A DNA stretch of 64,000 nucleotides from assembly GCF_018837975.1 (NCBI RefSeq), contig NZ_JAGSOY010000018.1, positions 1-64,000 on the forward strand, given 5' to 3'. Under the pieces are notes generated by a model. It ran no database searches. It saw nothing but the letters and a program-made list of their open reading frames with translations, and was not told the origin of the DNA. A program made the translations under genes and the position numbers. The DNA is from Zooshikella harenae. GTDB taxonomy: Bacteria > Pseudomonadota > Gammaproteobacteria > Pseudomonadales > Zooshikellaceae. Below, in pieces: positions 11,701 through 18,355 of this stretch (the stretch's first letter is position 1; every line of letters starts with the position of its first letter).

Positions 11701-12023
11701 CCAAAGAAGGTTCCTGCATAATTACAGTGGCTGATGATGGTGCAGGGATTTCCATTACAGCGTTACGGGCACAGTTACAAGAGCGGTATATAGAGAGGGT
11801 ATTAGAATTTGCCAAGATGGAGGATGAGGAATTACTGCCTTTTGTTTTTGAGCATGGTATTACAACCTGTTCAAGTGCAAATGAAATATCAGGTAGAGGC
11901 ATTGGTTTGGCAGCAGTAAAAGAAGCCGTTGAAGAACTGCATGGTTCTATTCATGTTACCAGTCAGCGAGGAAAAGGGACTCAGTTTAAAATGAGTGTTC
12001 CTCTTCAGTATGGTGATATGTAA
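5757..12023 (+). CDS. Giant receptor kinase: NMT1 + five SBP_bac_3-like modules + HPt-like + CheA-type ATPase
   Basis: A 2,088-residue membrane protein. The start is ATG with GGAG 11 bases upstream; a TTG 27 codons earlier is possible. Approximate order: signal/anchor ending ALAAEP (residue 47); NMT1-like domain 50-338; SBP_bac_3-like modules at 344-572, 601-833, 846-1084, 1094-1327 and 1341-1565; one membrane helix 1574-1595; PAS-like region 1612-1723; coiled coil; HPt-like helix bundle with His1788 in HTYKG and a following GF..L....H..E pattern; CheA-type ATPase 1932-2085 with N box FRNAIDHGIE (Asn1953), DDGAGI, a GITT loop and SGRGIGLAAVKE. There is no ordinary dimerisation/phosphoacceptor helix pair and no CheW-like domain. 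It probably reads several periplasmic solutes and phosphorylates the CheY-like protein downstream. The domain calls are strong, the signalling path is inference. Modules 3 and 4 look like a recent duplication. Confidence 0.85.
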   Translation: MSVSQQLLKKLYYYLCCIKSIQCIFLWLLILQLVTAFLFSPMLALAAEPISLHHVKLKINGPHQFAYAGYYAAIDNGYFRAFGLTVTIETGESDHDVINLVSNQQAEFGVAGAKLIQARLANKPVLLLANLFKQTPKVIVLQGIDKSPQALKGQRLAVENPYNLDLVTRVFLYQQGILLDQVKLVVEQNPLQAWQQGKVAGFTSRLDQLDDVQALKIPHTVLRMSDWGIHFYEGNLFTSEAYVTKHPQLVKDFIAASLRGWQYALKHPKETAQLIHQRYSPQVSVEKLMQQADALKEIILEKGELEIGSADWGDLRKMGRALLAMGVFGSDMQLNEMLFESLRGKQVRLASLEWPPFVGNTLPENGLTSAIVVDAFAKVGYQVKVDFLPWTEAVRRTSNEEYDGYFPEYYDPELAKRFIYSKPVGQSYVALAQRKAYPIHWRIIDDLEKYRIGVVEGYLNHPLLDRKISLGEVETYNSVDDARNLQALSKGLVDASVVDPAVYYYLMQTHPELRGNEESLELNQRWLGTQQLHIAFANNSRGKQLNEIFSQSFSAVTSAKEQLAYITQYQHQYPILTQALLTLESSARQRQLEEANLSPEHRDWIRKNPVLRVPLVNNRPPFVFEKQPGKFQGFIIDYISLLASKVGLRVQFFPHDSVLSLRQHFHQKNYSLMISELPDLLATSNTVLSPTVLDDPLVFVGNRAKSAITQLEELEQKKVGVVEHTTAYHFLVKKYPLTQWEIYSDAQTLLKAVSKQEIDAAVLHEATFNYITRNYWFPDIYITGQPQIVSVDKSLSWRFIVSQEDPKLFSILNEGIQQITPIEIQQLQRKWIRSPRLEPSSRMKLVLTEDELQWLRQHPLIRVSNETDWPPFDYAEDGVPKGYSIDLMNLLAKHLGLRFEYITGPPWQRFLDMIRKHELDLLHTAFISPEREKYMLFSQPYLILPTAVAVIDKNKAQQAMQSNLKQQRIAIVKGYNYERTLTEYFPEAKLFSVTDPVKGLQAVLFDDADMYMDSKPVLHYLLERYNMHQLQVMDAPGNVNIDNDELTVAVRDDWPILRNIINKTLTNISDAEKQVLSSRWLQSTVSDHQQTVQLSPEEQEWLKRNPVLKVANETDWPPFDFYEDGKPQGLSVDYINLLAKKIGFTVEFITDSSWNKLLNQGYENTLDVLVNIVKTPERSEHLVFTKPYAKLPNTLISRQEDHYQALQQLNGKVLAFTEGFYIGEFLKESFPKINIRLTHSSREALKLVSSGKADATIESSATGKYLIEREGLTNLVFANNVLELDKQHEALHFAVNKKNKILLSILNKGISELSLNEVQKINAKWIGDYSHAVMEGLRLDLTFDEKKFVAKKRKIKYCINDHWQPVEFITPTSEHSGMTADYLQLITERTGLSFSLVTDKDDMSSSCEVLLAAMDLPSLREKYNFTRPLLRFPLVVAVRLEKSFVENINSLQGLRIGVVSNSITKEILQKNNVGINIFEYETVEKGFNDVVSGDIDGFVDDIAAISYWLQKKRAHEIKIAGRLDLEKVLSIGVSKYYPELLSILDKTIETLTVQDQEQIYNHWMKVTMEEYVDYSLLWNVLLIVSGIIIVVVFWNRKITTLYRQLQYKSNQIENLLHNSGQGFLTFDDNLFVDPQYSIECERIFHCTPSGKKITSLLPLANDTDASLYERVLSRLKRTIDPLKIEMLLSLLPSSFVITGRFIAAEYRYVQEKIMMILTDMTEEKELQENLEEERRNLEFVVSILTDGQDIFYLLDEFEQFISNLQQLYASSKEVALSVNVRQILQEFHTYKGIFYQYGFKRLPDAIHNVEQKIINLPDKKEYKKVLTHVVESNLMACLDQDLNVVRRMFGEDFLANKGGVVIGNQQLELLVKKAKQVLANEADPEQTRALARYALNMKAVDLHTMLAAYEKTVQRLAKRCAKEVSFVLEGESVIVNPDRFTKLIHSLIHLFRNAIDHGIEAPDVRLEAGKEACGEILCTVRAKEGSCIITVADDGAGISITALRAQLQERYIERVLEFAKMEDEELLPFVFEHGITTCSSANEISGRGIGLAAVKEAVEELHGSIHVTSQRGKGTQFKMSVPLQYGDM

Positions 12024-12146
12024 AGGCTGCTTTGCTCAGTTAAAGAGTAGATTATTACTAAACTTGTATTGTAAAAAGCAAAATGGCATGAAGATACGCT
12101 AAGGATGAAGTCGGTGAAGTAAGTATCGGATTGAAGGGTAAGTAAT

Positions 12147-12662
12147 ATGACAAAGCCAGTGGATATTGGCCATGTAATGGCGCTCATTGCTAACCGAGCG
12201 AAAGAAATTTTGGTTGAAGAAGCTTCGATAGAAGTACAAAGAACTGACTTTGTTTTAGAAGATGTGCAGTTATTGACGCTACGTGACTATACTTCAATTT
12301 TAAGTATGGGCGGTCCAGTCAATATGATGATTGCATTCAGTTTTGATATGTCATTACTGCATTATTTGATGAATTGTTTTATGTCTGGTATTGAATTCCC
12401 TCCTGAAGAAAAAGAAGTGTATTTAGAAGAAACAGGAAGTGACTTGCTGAATACGATTATTGGTAATTGTACAGCACTGCTAGGTTGTAAAGAACTTGTT
12501 CACTTTTCTCCTCCTGTTGCGTTTTCAGGGGGGAAAAGTCTGGTGAAACATCGTCATGCACAGTTCTATCGAACCACACTACAAACCCAGTTTGGGGATT
12601 TAGTCATTATCTGTGTTGGACCAAAGGATATGTTTGATCAATATTTAAACTATCTGGAGTGA
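12147..12662 (+). CDS. CheX-like phosphatase domain protein
   Basis: A 171-residue cytoplasmic protein of the CheC/CheX/FliY fold, whose known role is to remove phosphate from CheY~P. The diagnostic helix reads EETGSDLLNTIIGN (residues 94-107), and a second part carries PPVAFSGGK. In the usual CheX signature a Glu and an Asn three positions later do the chemistry; by my alignment the acidic residue here is Asp99 with Asn102, so activity may be altered. It follows the receptor gene by about 120 bases and overlaps the CheY-like reading frame, so receptor, phosphatase and receiver form one unit. Confidence 0.78.
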   Translation: MTKPVDIGHVMALIANRAKEILVEEASIEVQRTDFVLEDVQLLTLRDYTSILSMGGPVNMMIAFSFDMSLLHYLMNCFMSGIEFPPEEKEVYLEETGSDLLNTIIGNCTALLGCKELVHFSPPVAFSGGKSLVKHRHAQFYRTTLQTQFGDLVIICVGPKDMFDQYLNYLE

Positions 12663-12664
12663 GT

Positions 12665-13051
12665 ATGACAGGGTTGCGGGTGATGGTTGTGGATGACTCA
12701 CTCATTACCATCAATAAGCTAACTAGAATGTTGACGGAGCTAGGGTATGACGTGGTTAGCCAGTGTCGTAGCGGTGTACTGGCCGTTGAAAGTTATCCAA
12801 AAGTGAAACCTGATATTGTGACGATGGATATTACCATGCCTGATATGGATGGTATCGAGGCGACAAAAGCGATTATGGCCAGTGACCCTCAGGCCAACAT
12901 CATTATGGTGACTTCCCATGGACAGGAACAAATGGTGCTGGAGGCCATTGATGCGGGTGCTCAGGGTTATGTGTTGAAACCAGTTAAAGAAACACGTTTA
13001 CAGGAAGTTATTCGAAAAGTTTTGAAAAGTTACAATGATAAGGCGGAGTAA
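12665..13051 (+). CDS. CheY-like single-domain response regulator
   Basis: A 128-residue receiver domain with no output domain. All phosphorylation residues are present: Asp10-Asp11, phosphoacceptor Asp55 (TMDITMPDMDG), Thr83 in MVTS and Lys105 in LKP. The frame also contains a GTG at 12659 overlapping the CheX stop, but the ATG at 12665 has GGAG five bases upstream and is chosen. Translation is likely coupled to the CheX gene. It presumably takes phosphate from the HPt-like histidine of the giant receptor; its output, whether motor switch or the neighbouring cyclase, is not shown by sequence. Confidence 0.9.
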   Translation: MTGLRVMVVDDSLITINKLTRMLTELGYDVVSQCRSGVLAVESYPKVKPDIVTMDITMPDMDGIEATKAIMASDPQANIIMVTSHGQEQMVLEAIDAGAQGYVLKPVKETRLQEVIRKVLKSYNDKAE

Positions 13052-13128
13052 CTTGTTTTTTGAGGTAAAAGGAAGGAAGTACATGGTGTTTAGCCCATAA
13101 GATAAGTGTTAATAATGGTATTTCGTCC

Positions 13129-14064
13129 ATGCTGGATGATAGTATTTTTGAAGCGTTGTTTGATGCAATTCCATTTGGAATTTATGTGGTTGATGTTAAT
13201 TACCGTGAGGTTGTTTATGTTAATCAAGCATTTAAACAAGCAATAGAGCACAAGCCAGGCTTAAAATGTTGGCAACAAATTTACCAGCAGGATCAACCAT
13301 GCCTATTTTGTAAAATTCCTGAACTGGTGAATGGTTCAGGTAAACCAAATGGTAAAGTGGTTGTTTTTGAGTATTTTAATGATACGAACGACTGTTGGTA
13401 TCAGTTACAAGAGAGTGCCATGGTTTGGCATGATGGGAGGGTTGTTAAATACTCAATCTCTGTCGATATAAGTCAACTCAAGGAAGTTCAAAATTCGTTA
13501 GCTGAAGCACATGCAGAATTAGCATTAAAAAATCGTGAATTGGAAAAACTGGCCAATTTAGATCGATTGACCTCACTTAATAACCGCTTAAAACTCGATG
13601 AAATTCATCTCCAAGAAGTACAGCGTGCTGAACGTTTTAATCACCCGTGTTCAATTATGTTATTAGATCTCGATAATTTTAAAGAGGTGAATGATCAGTA
13701 TGGGCATCAGATGGGTGACAGTGTCTTAATTAATATTGCTGGATTGCTTAAAGCAAATTTACGAAAAGTTGACACTGTGGGGCGGTGGGGAGGAGAAGAG
13801 TTTTTAATTATCTGTCCAGAAACGAGTACTCAGCAGTGTGTTTTTCTTGCTGAAAAGCTTCGACAGGCACTGGAAAACTATAACCATGGTACCGCACAGT
13901 GTACAGGAAGCTTTGGTATAACGGGTTACATTCCAGGTGATCGACCTGAAACAATGGTTAGGCGTGCTGATAATGCACTTTATTTGGCTAAACATGCTGG
14001 ACGCAATTGTGTACGTGTGATTGATTCAAATAATTTAATCCCTCTTCGCGAAATTCCCGGTTAG
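13129..14064 (+). CDS. PAS-GGDEF diguanylate cyclase
   Basis: A 311-residue soluble protein. A PAS domain (about residues 5-120) with a Cys-containing segment (CWQQIYQQDQPCLFCKIPE) is joined by a short coiled coil (LAEAHAELALKNRELEKLANLDRLT) to a GGDEF domain. The active-site loop is GGEEF at 221-225, a functional variant, and an RxxD inhibitory site is present at Arg212-Asp215. It should make cyclic di-GMP. The C-C-x-x-C arrangement in the PAS part resembles PAS domains of chemoreceptor-type sensors and could hold a metal or redox centre, which is inference. It follows the CheY-like gene by about 80 bases and is probably in the same operon. Confidence 0.9.
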   Translation: MLDDSIFEALFDAIPFGIYVVDVNYREVVYVNQAFKQAIEHKPGLKCWQQIYQQDQPCLFCKIPELVNGSGKPNGKVVVFEYFNDTNDCWYQLQESAMVWHDGRVVKYSISVDISQLKEVQNSLAEAHAELALKNRELEKLANLDRLTSLNNRLKLDEIHLQEVQRAERFNHPCSIMLLDLDNFKEVNDQYGHQMGDSVLINIAGLLKANLRKVDTVGRWGGEEFLIICPETSTQQCVFLAEKLRQALENYNHGTAQCTGSFGITGYIPGDRPETMVRRADNALYLAKHAGRNCVRVIDSNNLIPLREIPG

Positions 14065-14071
14065 TATTTTT

Positions 14072-14114
14072 CTGTCTCATTTTTTGTCGTTGTTTATTAC
14101 TGACTATGAGACAG
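14072..14114. repeat. Inverted repeat after the diguanylate cyclase gene
   Basis: CTGTCTCAT (14072-14080) and ATGAGACAG (14106-14114) form a perfect 9-base stem around a 25-base T-rich loop. There is no T-run after the stem, so it is at best a weak terminator or a processing site. Confidence 0.5.
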
Positions 14115-14200
14115 GTTACCCTTGAACGAGATCATGCTGTGCTTTAATAAGCGTTTATGATTTTTCCCTGCCGTTAGAGCGCTTTGGTTAGGAGCAACAA

Positions 14201-14737
14201 TTGAAAGTATTCAGTTTATTGTTTGGGGTAATGGTATCCCTCAGTACAAGTGTATTAGCTTCATCGGTCAAATCCAGTTTGCCCTGTTACCAGTCAAATA
14301 ATACAAATAAGGTGATTGAGTGTTTAGCAAAGGTTATAACCAAAGCTTCTGTTACAGGAGACTATACTGATACTGCTGCCTATGTGGACCCTGATACCTT
14401 AGCGGCATTGCAGCAGCGGTGGCCATCAGCGCGTGATCGTCAACGTGTTTGTTTACAATTGGCAGTGAAACCATGTCAGTGGCCGACATCAGGTGAAGCA
14501 TTGCTGGTGTGGTTGGCAAACCTGACTGTGAAGAAAGGGTTATGGTTGAATGAAAAACTGAAGGTGATCAGTACATGGCATAATGATCACCAAGGACAGG
14601 TAACTATCAGATTAGAGTCTGTAGCGGGCAACAACAAAGCGTCACATGTCGTCAATGTTGAATTAACATATAAAAATCAACAGTGGTATCTACTGTTACC
14701 AAGTGCTATGGTCCATACATTAATGGCATTAGATTAG
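14201..14737 (+). CDS. Hypothetical secreted protein, 178 aa
   Basis: I do not recognise this protein. It starts at TTG, supported by AGGAG six bases upstream. A signal peptide (MKVFSLLFGVMVSLSTSVLASS) directs it to the periplasm. The mature part has Cys residues near its start (LPCYQSN...VIECLAK) and in the middle (RVCLQLAVKPCQWP), which could form disulfides, and a C-terminal beta-rich part (HVVNVELTYKNQQWYLLLPS) like a lumazine-type or NTF2-like fold. It is followed at 10 bases by the PhnA-like gene, so the two may be cotranscribed. Confidence 0.65.
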   Translation: MKVFSLLFGVMVSLSTSVLASSVKSSLPCYQSNNTNKVIECLAKVITKASVTGDYTDTAAYVDPDTLAALQQRWPSARDRQRVCLQLAVKPCQWPTSGEALLVWLANLTVKKGLWLNEKLKVISTWHNDHQGQVTIRLESVAGNNKASHVVNVELTYKNQQWYLLLPSAMVHTLMALD

Positions 14738-14747
14738 ATAAAAACAA

Positions 14748-15155
14748 ATGGCAAAAGGTTTCCAAAGGGATGTGTTGCGAAAGCAGCAGCTGGAAAATTT
14801 CACAAGAGAATTAGTTCGTCGATACAGTGCCCTGTGCGAACTTTGTGGTGCACGAAAAACTAAATTGGTTGTATTTGAAGTACCACCTGTGTCTTCTGAT
14901 ATCAACATAGAGCATTGTATTTTGCTTTGTGAAACTTGTTTGCAACAAGTCTGTTATCCCAAGCAACGTAGTATTGACCATTGGCGATGTCTTTCTACGG
15001 CAGTATGGAGTGATCACCTACCTGCTCAAGTGATGGCTGTATTGCTGACTCGTTATTTTGCGAAGACGCATGACTGGGCTGCAAATTTGGAAGACACGTT
15101 ATACCTATCGCCGGAAGCAGATCAATGGCTAGCAGAAGTTGAGTCTTTTGTTTAA
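14748..15155 (+). CDS. PhnA-family zinc-ribbon protein, short form
   Basis: A 135-residue protein with the N-terminal features of the PhnA family: CELCGA, a VFEVPPVSSD segment, LLCETC, HWRCLSTAVWSDHLPAQV. The two CxxC pairs should bind zinc. Family members of the longer type are close to 190 residues and end in a second small beta domain; this one stops at about 135 residues, so the C-terminal domain is missing. Despite the name, no phosphonate pathway is present nearby and the role of the family is unknown. It converges on the Rrf2 gene with only 9 bases between stops. Confidence 0.75.
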   Translation: MAKGFQRDVLRKQQLENFTRELVRRYSALCELCGARKTKLVVFEVPPVSSDINIEHCILLCETCLQQVCYPKQRSIDHWRCLSTAVWSDHLPAQVMAVLLTRYFAKTHDWAANLEDTLYLSPEADQWLAEVESFV

Positions 15156-15164
15156 GTGAGAGTG

Positions 15165-15662
15165 TTAGTCAATTTTGACAGGTGAAGGTTCAATAGGTAA
15201 AGGTTCAATGGTAGTTATTGTTTGCAGAGCATCTGAGGATACTTGTTGTGTAGACGAAACCGAAGCGTTGATATCCGTGAGTTTTACCTTTTTCAGTGTA
15301 ATGTGGAGTTGTTGATTAATTTGTTGCCAGGGTTCTTTTAAATGGCAATGAGGTGAGAGCTCACACTGACAGCTTTGGGTGATGTTTGCGCATTCAGTTA
15401 ATGCTATAGGGCCTTCAATGGCTTCAATAATATCTGCGACAGAAATGCAATTTCCTGGTTTAGCAAGAAGATAGCCGCCTCGAGCACCTCTAACGGACTT
15501 AACGATCTGATGCTGTACTAGATACCTTAAGAGCTTCCGTACAGTAGCCAGTGGAATGTTCGTCTTTTCAGCAATGGCTTCCAGACTGATAAGGCTAGCT
15601 TGCTGTTGTAGGAAATGTGCAATAATCAACGCGTAATCGGCTAAGCGGCTGATACGAAGCAT
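15165..15662 (-). CDS. Rrf2-family regulator of the SUF system
   Basis: A 165-residue transcription factor. Residues 1-80 are a winged helix (LADYALIIAHFL...LEAIAEKTNIPLATVRKLLRYLVQHQIVKSVRGARGGYLL), closely following IscR/Rrf2 proteins. A Cys cluster (C...C-x-C...C at about 111-125) matches the Fe-S ligand region of the SUF-type regulators. The gene is divergent from sufB, and the space between them holds palindromes with the core of an IscR-type site. The most likely job is to repress or activate the suf operon according to cluster supply. The ribosome site AAGGAT supports the chosen ATG. Confidence 0.88.
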   Translation of the reverse strand: MLRISRLADYALIIAHFLQQQASLISLEAIAEKTNIPLATVRKLLRYLVQHQIVKSVRGARGGYLLAKPGNCISVADIIEAIEGPIALTECANITQSCQCELSPHCHLKEPWQQINQQLHITLKKVKLTDINASVSSTQQVSSDALQTITTIEPLPIEPSPVKID

Positions 15663-15875
15663 ATTTTATCCTTCCCTCTTTTATTGAGTATAACTAAAGT
15701 GTCAGCCTTGATAGCTAACTCAGTCAGCGAGCCGTTAAGTGCTGGTGTTCAGTAATATGACAAAATGCTTTCCTAGCAACCATTCTCGTTAATATCAGAC
15801 ATCCTTTATCATTCATTCTATACCAAATCAGTATTGATTTTAAAGCTTTTGAGGATTACCATGATGTATAAAGTT

Positions 15876-15888
15876 TACTAATTTAGTA
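15876..15888. promoter_or_regulatory. Palindrome matching an IscR/Rrf2 type-1 core
   Basis: TACTAA-T-TTAGTA is a perfect palindrome around one central base. Its inner eleven bases fit ACTRwwwYAGT, the core of the E. coli IscR type-1 site, without mismatch. It lies 163 bases before the sufB start in the region shared with the Rrf2 regulator gene. The match is seen directly; binding is inferred. Confidence 0.6.
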
Positions 15889-15923
15889 TGGTTTTGGCGG
15901 GTTAGGTAGGTTGAGAGGGAAAT

Positions 15924-15933
15924 ATACTAGTAT
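15924..15933. promoter_or_regulatory. Second ATACT-AGTAT palindrome before sufB
   Basis: A perfect 10-base palindrome 36 bases downstream of the first. It overlaps TATACT (15923-15928), a plausible -10 element, so a bound regulator there would block transcription of sufB. It is short, and could be chance. Confidence 0.35.
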
Positions 15934-16051
15934 GCATAGATTGCTACGTTGACTATTTTTTTAAAGACGCTCAGTGTTGGTGAGTAGCTATTTGCTTGCT
16001 AATAGGTTTGTTAAAAGTGATAGAGGGCTAAGGTGCTAGAGGAAAGTCACT

Positions 16052-17500
16052 ATGTGTGCAGCCAATACAGACTTGCAACATCATTTGCAGCAACACTACA
16101 GTGCTGGCTTTGTTACAGACATTGAATCTGATACCTTTCCGGCAGGTCTGAATGAGACCGTTATTCGTCAATTGTCGGCTAAAAAACAGGAACCTGAATT
16201 TGTTCTAAATTGGCGGTTACAGGCTTTTCAACGATGGTGCAAAATGAAACCACCTACCTGGGCACAGGTGAAATATGCGCCAATTGACTTTCAAAGTATT
16301 GCTTATTACTCCTCACCAAAATCACTCGCAGACCGTCCAAAGAGCCTCGATGACGTTGACCCAGAGTTGCTGCAGACCTACGAAAAACTAGGTATTCCAT
16401 TGCATGAGCAGGAAATGCTCGCTGGGGTTGCCGTTGATGCTGTGTTTGACAGTGTATCCGTAGCCACCACATTTAAAGACACCTTAGCAAAAGCAGGGGT
16501 AATTTTTTGCCCAATTTCAGAAGCTATTCAACAGCATCCTGAACTCATACAAGCTTATCTGGGACGCGTTGTCCCTCCTGGAGACAATTTTTATGCGGCA
16601 TTGAATGCCGCTGTATTTAGTGATGGTTCATTTGTCTATGTGCCTGAGGGGGTACGCTGTCCATTAGAATTGTCTACTTATTTCAGAATCAATGCAGCTA
16701 ATACTGGTCAGTTTGAGCGAACGTTAATTATTGCGGATAAAGGGAGTTATGTCAGCTATCTCGAAGGCTGTACGGCACCTATGCGGGATGAAAACCAATT
16801 ACATGCGGCTGTCGTAGAGTTAGTGGCATTAGATGATGCAGAGATTAAGTATTCCACAGTACAGAACTGGTATCCCGGTGATGAACACGGGCGTGGTGGT
16901 ATTTATAATTTTGTGACTAAGCGAGGCCTGTGTGCAGGTACTCGCAGCAAAATAAGTTGGACACAAGTTGAAACCGGCTCAGCAATAACGTGGAAATACC
17001 CCAGTGTGATCCTTCGTGGAGATCATGCGATTGGTGAGTTTTACTCTGTGGCTGTGACCCGTAATTATCAGCAGGCAGATACGGGCACTAAAATGATCCA
17101 TGTTGGGAAAAATACCCGAAGCACCATTTTGTCTAAAGGTATTTCCGCAGGTAAAAGCCAAAATACGTATCGTGGCTTAGTTAAAGTTAACCCTACGGCA
17201 ACTGATGCCCGAAATTATACCCAATGTGATTCTTTGTTAATTGGTGATGGCTGTTCAGCCAATACTTTTCCGTATATCGAAGCAGGTGAATACTCAGGTA
17301 TTGTTGAGCATGAAGCCACAACATCAAAAATTGCTGATGAACAATTGTTGTACTTACAACAAAGAGGCCTGGAGCCTGAGCAGGCTGTCGCGCTAGTGGT
17401 TAATGGTTTTTGTAAGGATGTTTTTGAACAGTTGCCCATGGAGTTTGCGGTAGAAGCCAATCGTCTTATGCAAGTCAGTTTAGAAGGCTGTATAGGTTAA
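16052..17500 (+). CDS. sufB: Fe-S cluster scaffold subunit SufB
   Basis: A 482-residue core subunit of the SufBC2D scaffold, where new iron-sulfur clusters are built. The sequence is typical over its full length, including the [20 protein letters not shown] block, the [23 protein letters not shown] strand region with the conserved Cys, and [31 protein letters not shown] near the end. Length agrees with the family. It opens the operon sufB-sufC-sufD-sufS-sufU-sufT, and is preceded by the divergent Rrf2 regulator and its probable operators. GAGGAAAG upstream supports the ATG. Confidence 0.98.
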   Translation: MCAANTDLQHHLQQHYSAGFVTDIESDTFPAGLNETVIRQLSAKKQEPEFVLNWRLQAFQRWCKMKPPTWAQVKYAPIDFQSIAYYSSPKSLADRPKSLDDVDPELLQTYEKLGIPLHEQEMLAGVAVDAVFDSVSVATTFKDTLAKAGVIFCPISEAIQQHPELIQAYLGRVVPPGDNFYAALNAAVFSDGSFVYVPEGVRCPLELSTYFRINAANTGQFERTLIIADKGSYVSYLEGCTAPMRDENQLHAAVVELVALDDAEIKYSTVQNWYPGDEHGRGGIYNFVTKRGLCAGTRSKISWTQVETGSAITWKYPSVILRGDHAIGEFYSVAVTRNYQQADTGTKMIHVGKNTRSTILSKGISAGKSQNTYRGLVKVNPTATDARNYTQCDSLLIGDGCSANTFPYIEAGEYSGIVEHEATTSKIADEQLLYLQQRGLEPEQAVALVVNGFCKDVFEQLPMEFAVEANRLMQVSLEGCIG

Positions 17501-17509
17501 GGGGAAAAT

Positions 17510-18250
17510 ATGCTGGATATTCAATCATTGGCGGTAAGCGTAGCAAATAAAACTATTCTTAAGGCGATTGAGTTAACCATTAACTCTGGGGAAATTCATG
17601 TATTAATGGGTCCTAATGGGGTGGGAAAGAGTACGTTAACCCGAGCATTATTGGGTGATGAAGACTACACCGTTGAGTCAGGTTCAATAACGCTTGCCGG
17701 ACAAGATTTATTGCCTTTGTCTATTGAGCAGCGTGCCCACCAGGGATTATTTATTGCATTTCAGCACCCAGTAACGATTCCTGGTGTGAGTAATTTACAG
17801 TTTTACAAAGCCATGGTGAATGCGCATCGTCAGGCTCAACACCAGGAACCTCTGGATGCTATTGAACTATTAGAACAAGTCAAACACGCTGCACAGCAAT
17901 CCGGCTTGGCTGAGGACTTTTTATACAGAGGCTTGAATGATGGTTTTTCTGGAGGAGAAAAAAAACGAAATGAATTGTTACAGATGTTGTTGCTATCACC
18001 GCGATTTGCGGTAGTGGATGAAATTGATTCAGGGCTGGATGTTGATGCGTTAAAAATTATTGGCCAAGGTATACGACATTTGCAGCAACAGGGCACAGGT
18101 TTTTTATTAATTACCCATTATCCGCATTGGTTGGAGTATTTAACACCCGATCAGGTGCATATTTTGGTGGGGGGGCGTATCGTCCAGTCTGGTGGTGCCG
18201 AACTTGCCGATCAAGTAGCAGATCATGGGTTTCAGGCTTTTGCTGCTTGA
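17510..18250 (+). CDS. sufC: Fe-S assembly ATPase SufC
   Basis: A 246-residue ABC-type ATPase that drives shape changes of the SufBC2D scaffold. Walker A is GPNGVGKST (residues 34-42), the signature is FSGGEKKRNE, Walker B ends VVDEIDSGLD, and the switch histidine lies in LLITHYP. It starts nine bases after sufB. Nothing unusual. Confidence 0.98.
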   Translation: MLDIQSLAVSVANKTILKAIELTINSGEIHVLMGPNGVGKSTLTRALLGDEDYTVESGSITLAGQDLLPLSIEQRAHQGLFIAFQHPVTIPGVSNLQFYKAMVNAHRQAQHQEPLDAIELLEQVKHAAQQSGLAEDFLYRGLNDGFSGGEKKRNELLQMLLLSPRFAVVDEIDSGLDVDALKIIGQGIRHLQQQGTGFLLITHYPHWLEYLTPDQVHILVGGRIVQSGGAELADQVADHGFQAFAA

Positions 18251-18355
18251 GTTTTAGTTTTGGCAACTGACGGGAATGAATTACTAAATGTTCATCATTG
18301 ATTGAATAAACAATTAGAGAATTTGAAGGTTATATCGTCACAGAGGGTTTTGTGA

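Larger units (their letters stand above)
15663..16051. other. Divergent control region between the Rrf2 gene and sufB
   Basis: About 390 bases without a gene. It holds the two palindromes listed separately and AT-rich candidate promoter elements. I could not find a -35/-10 pair with normal spacing that I trust, so only the operators are called. Confidence 0.5.
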
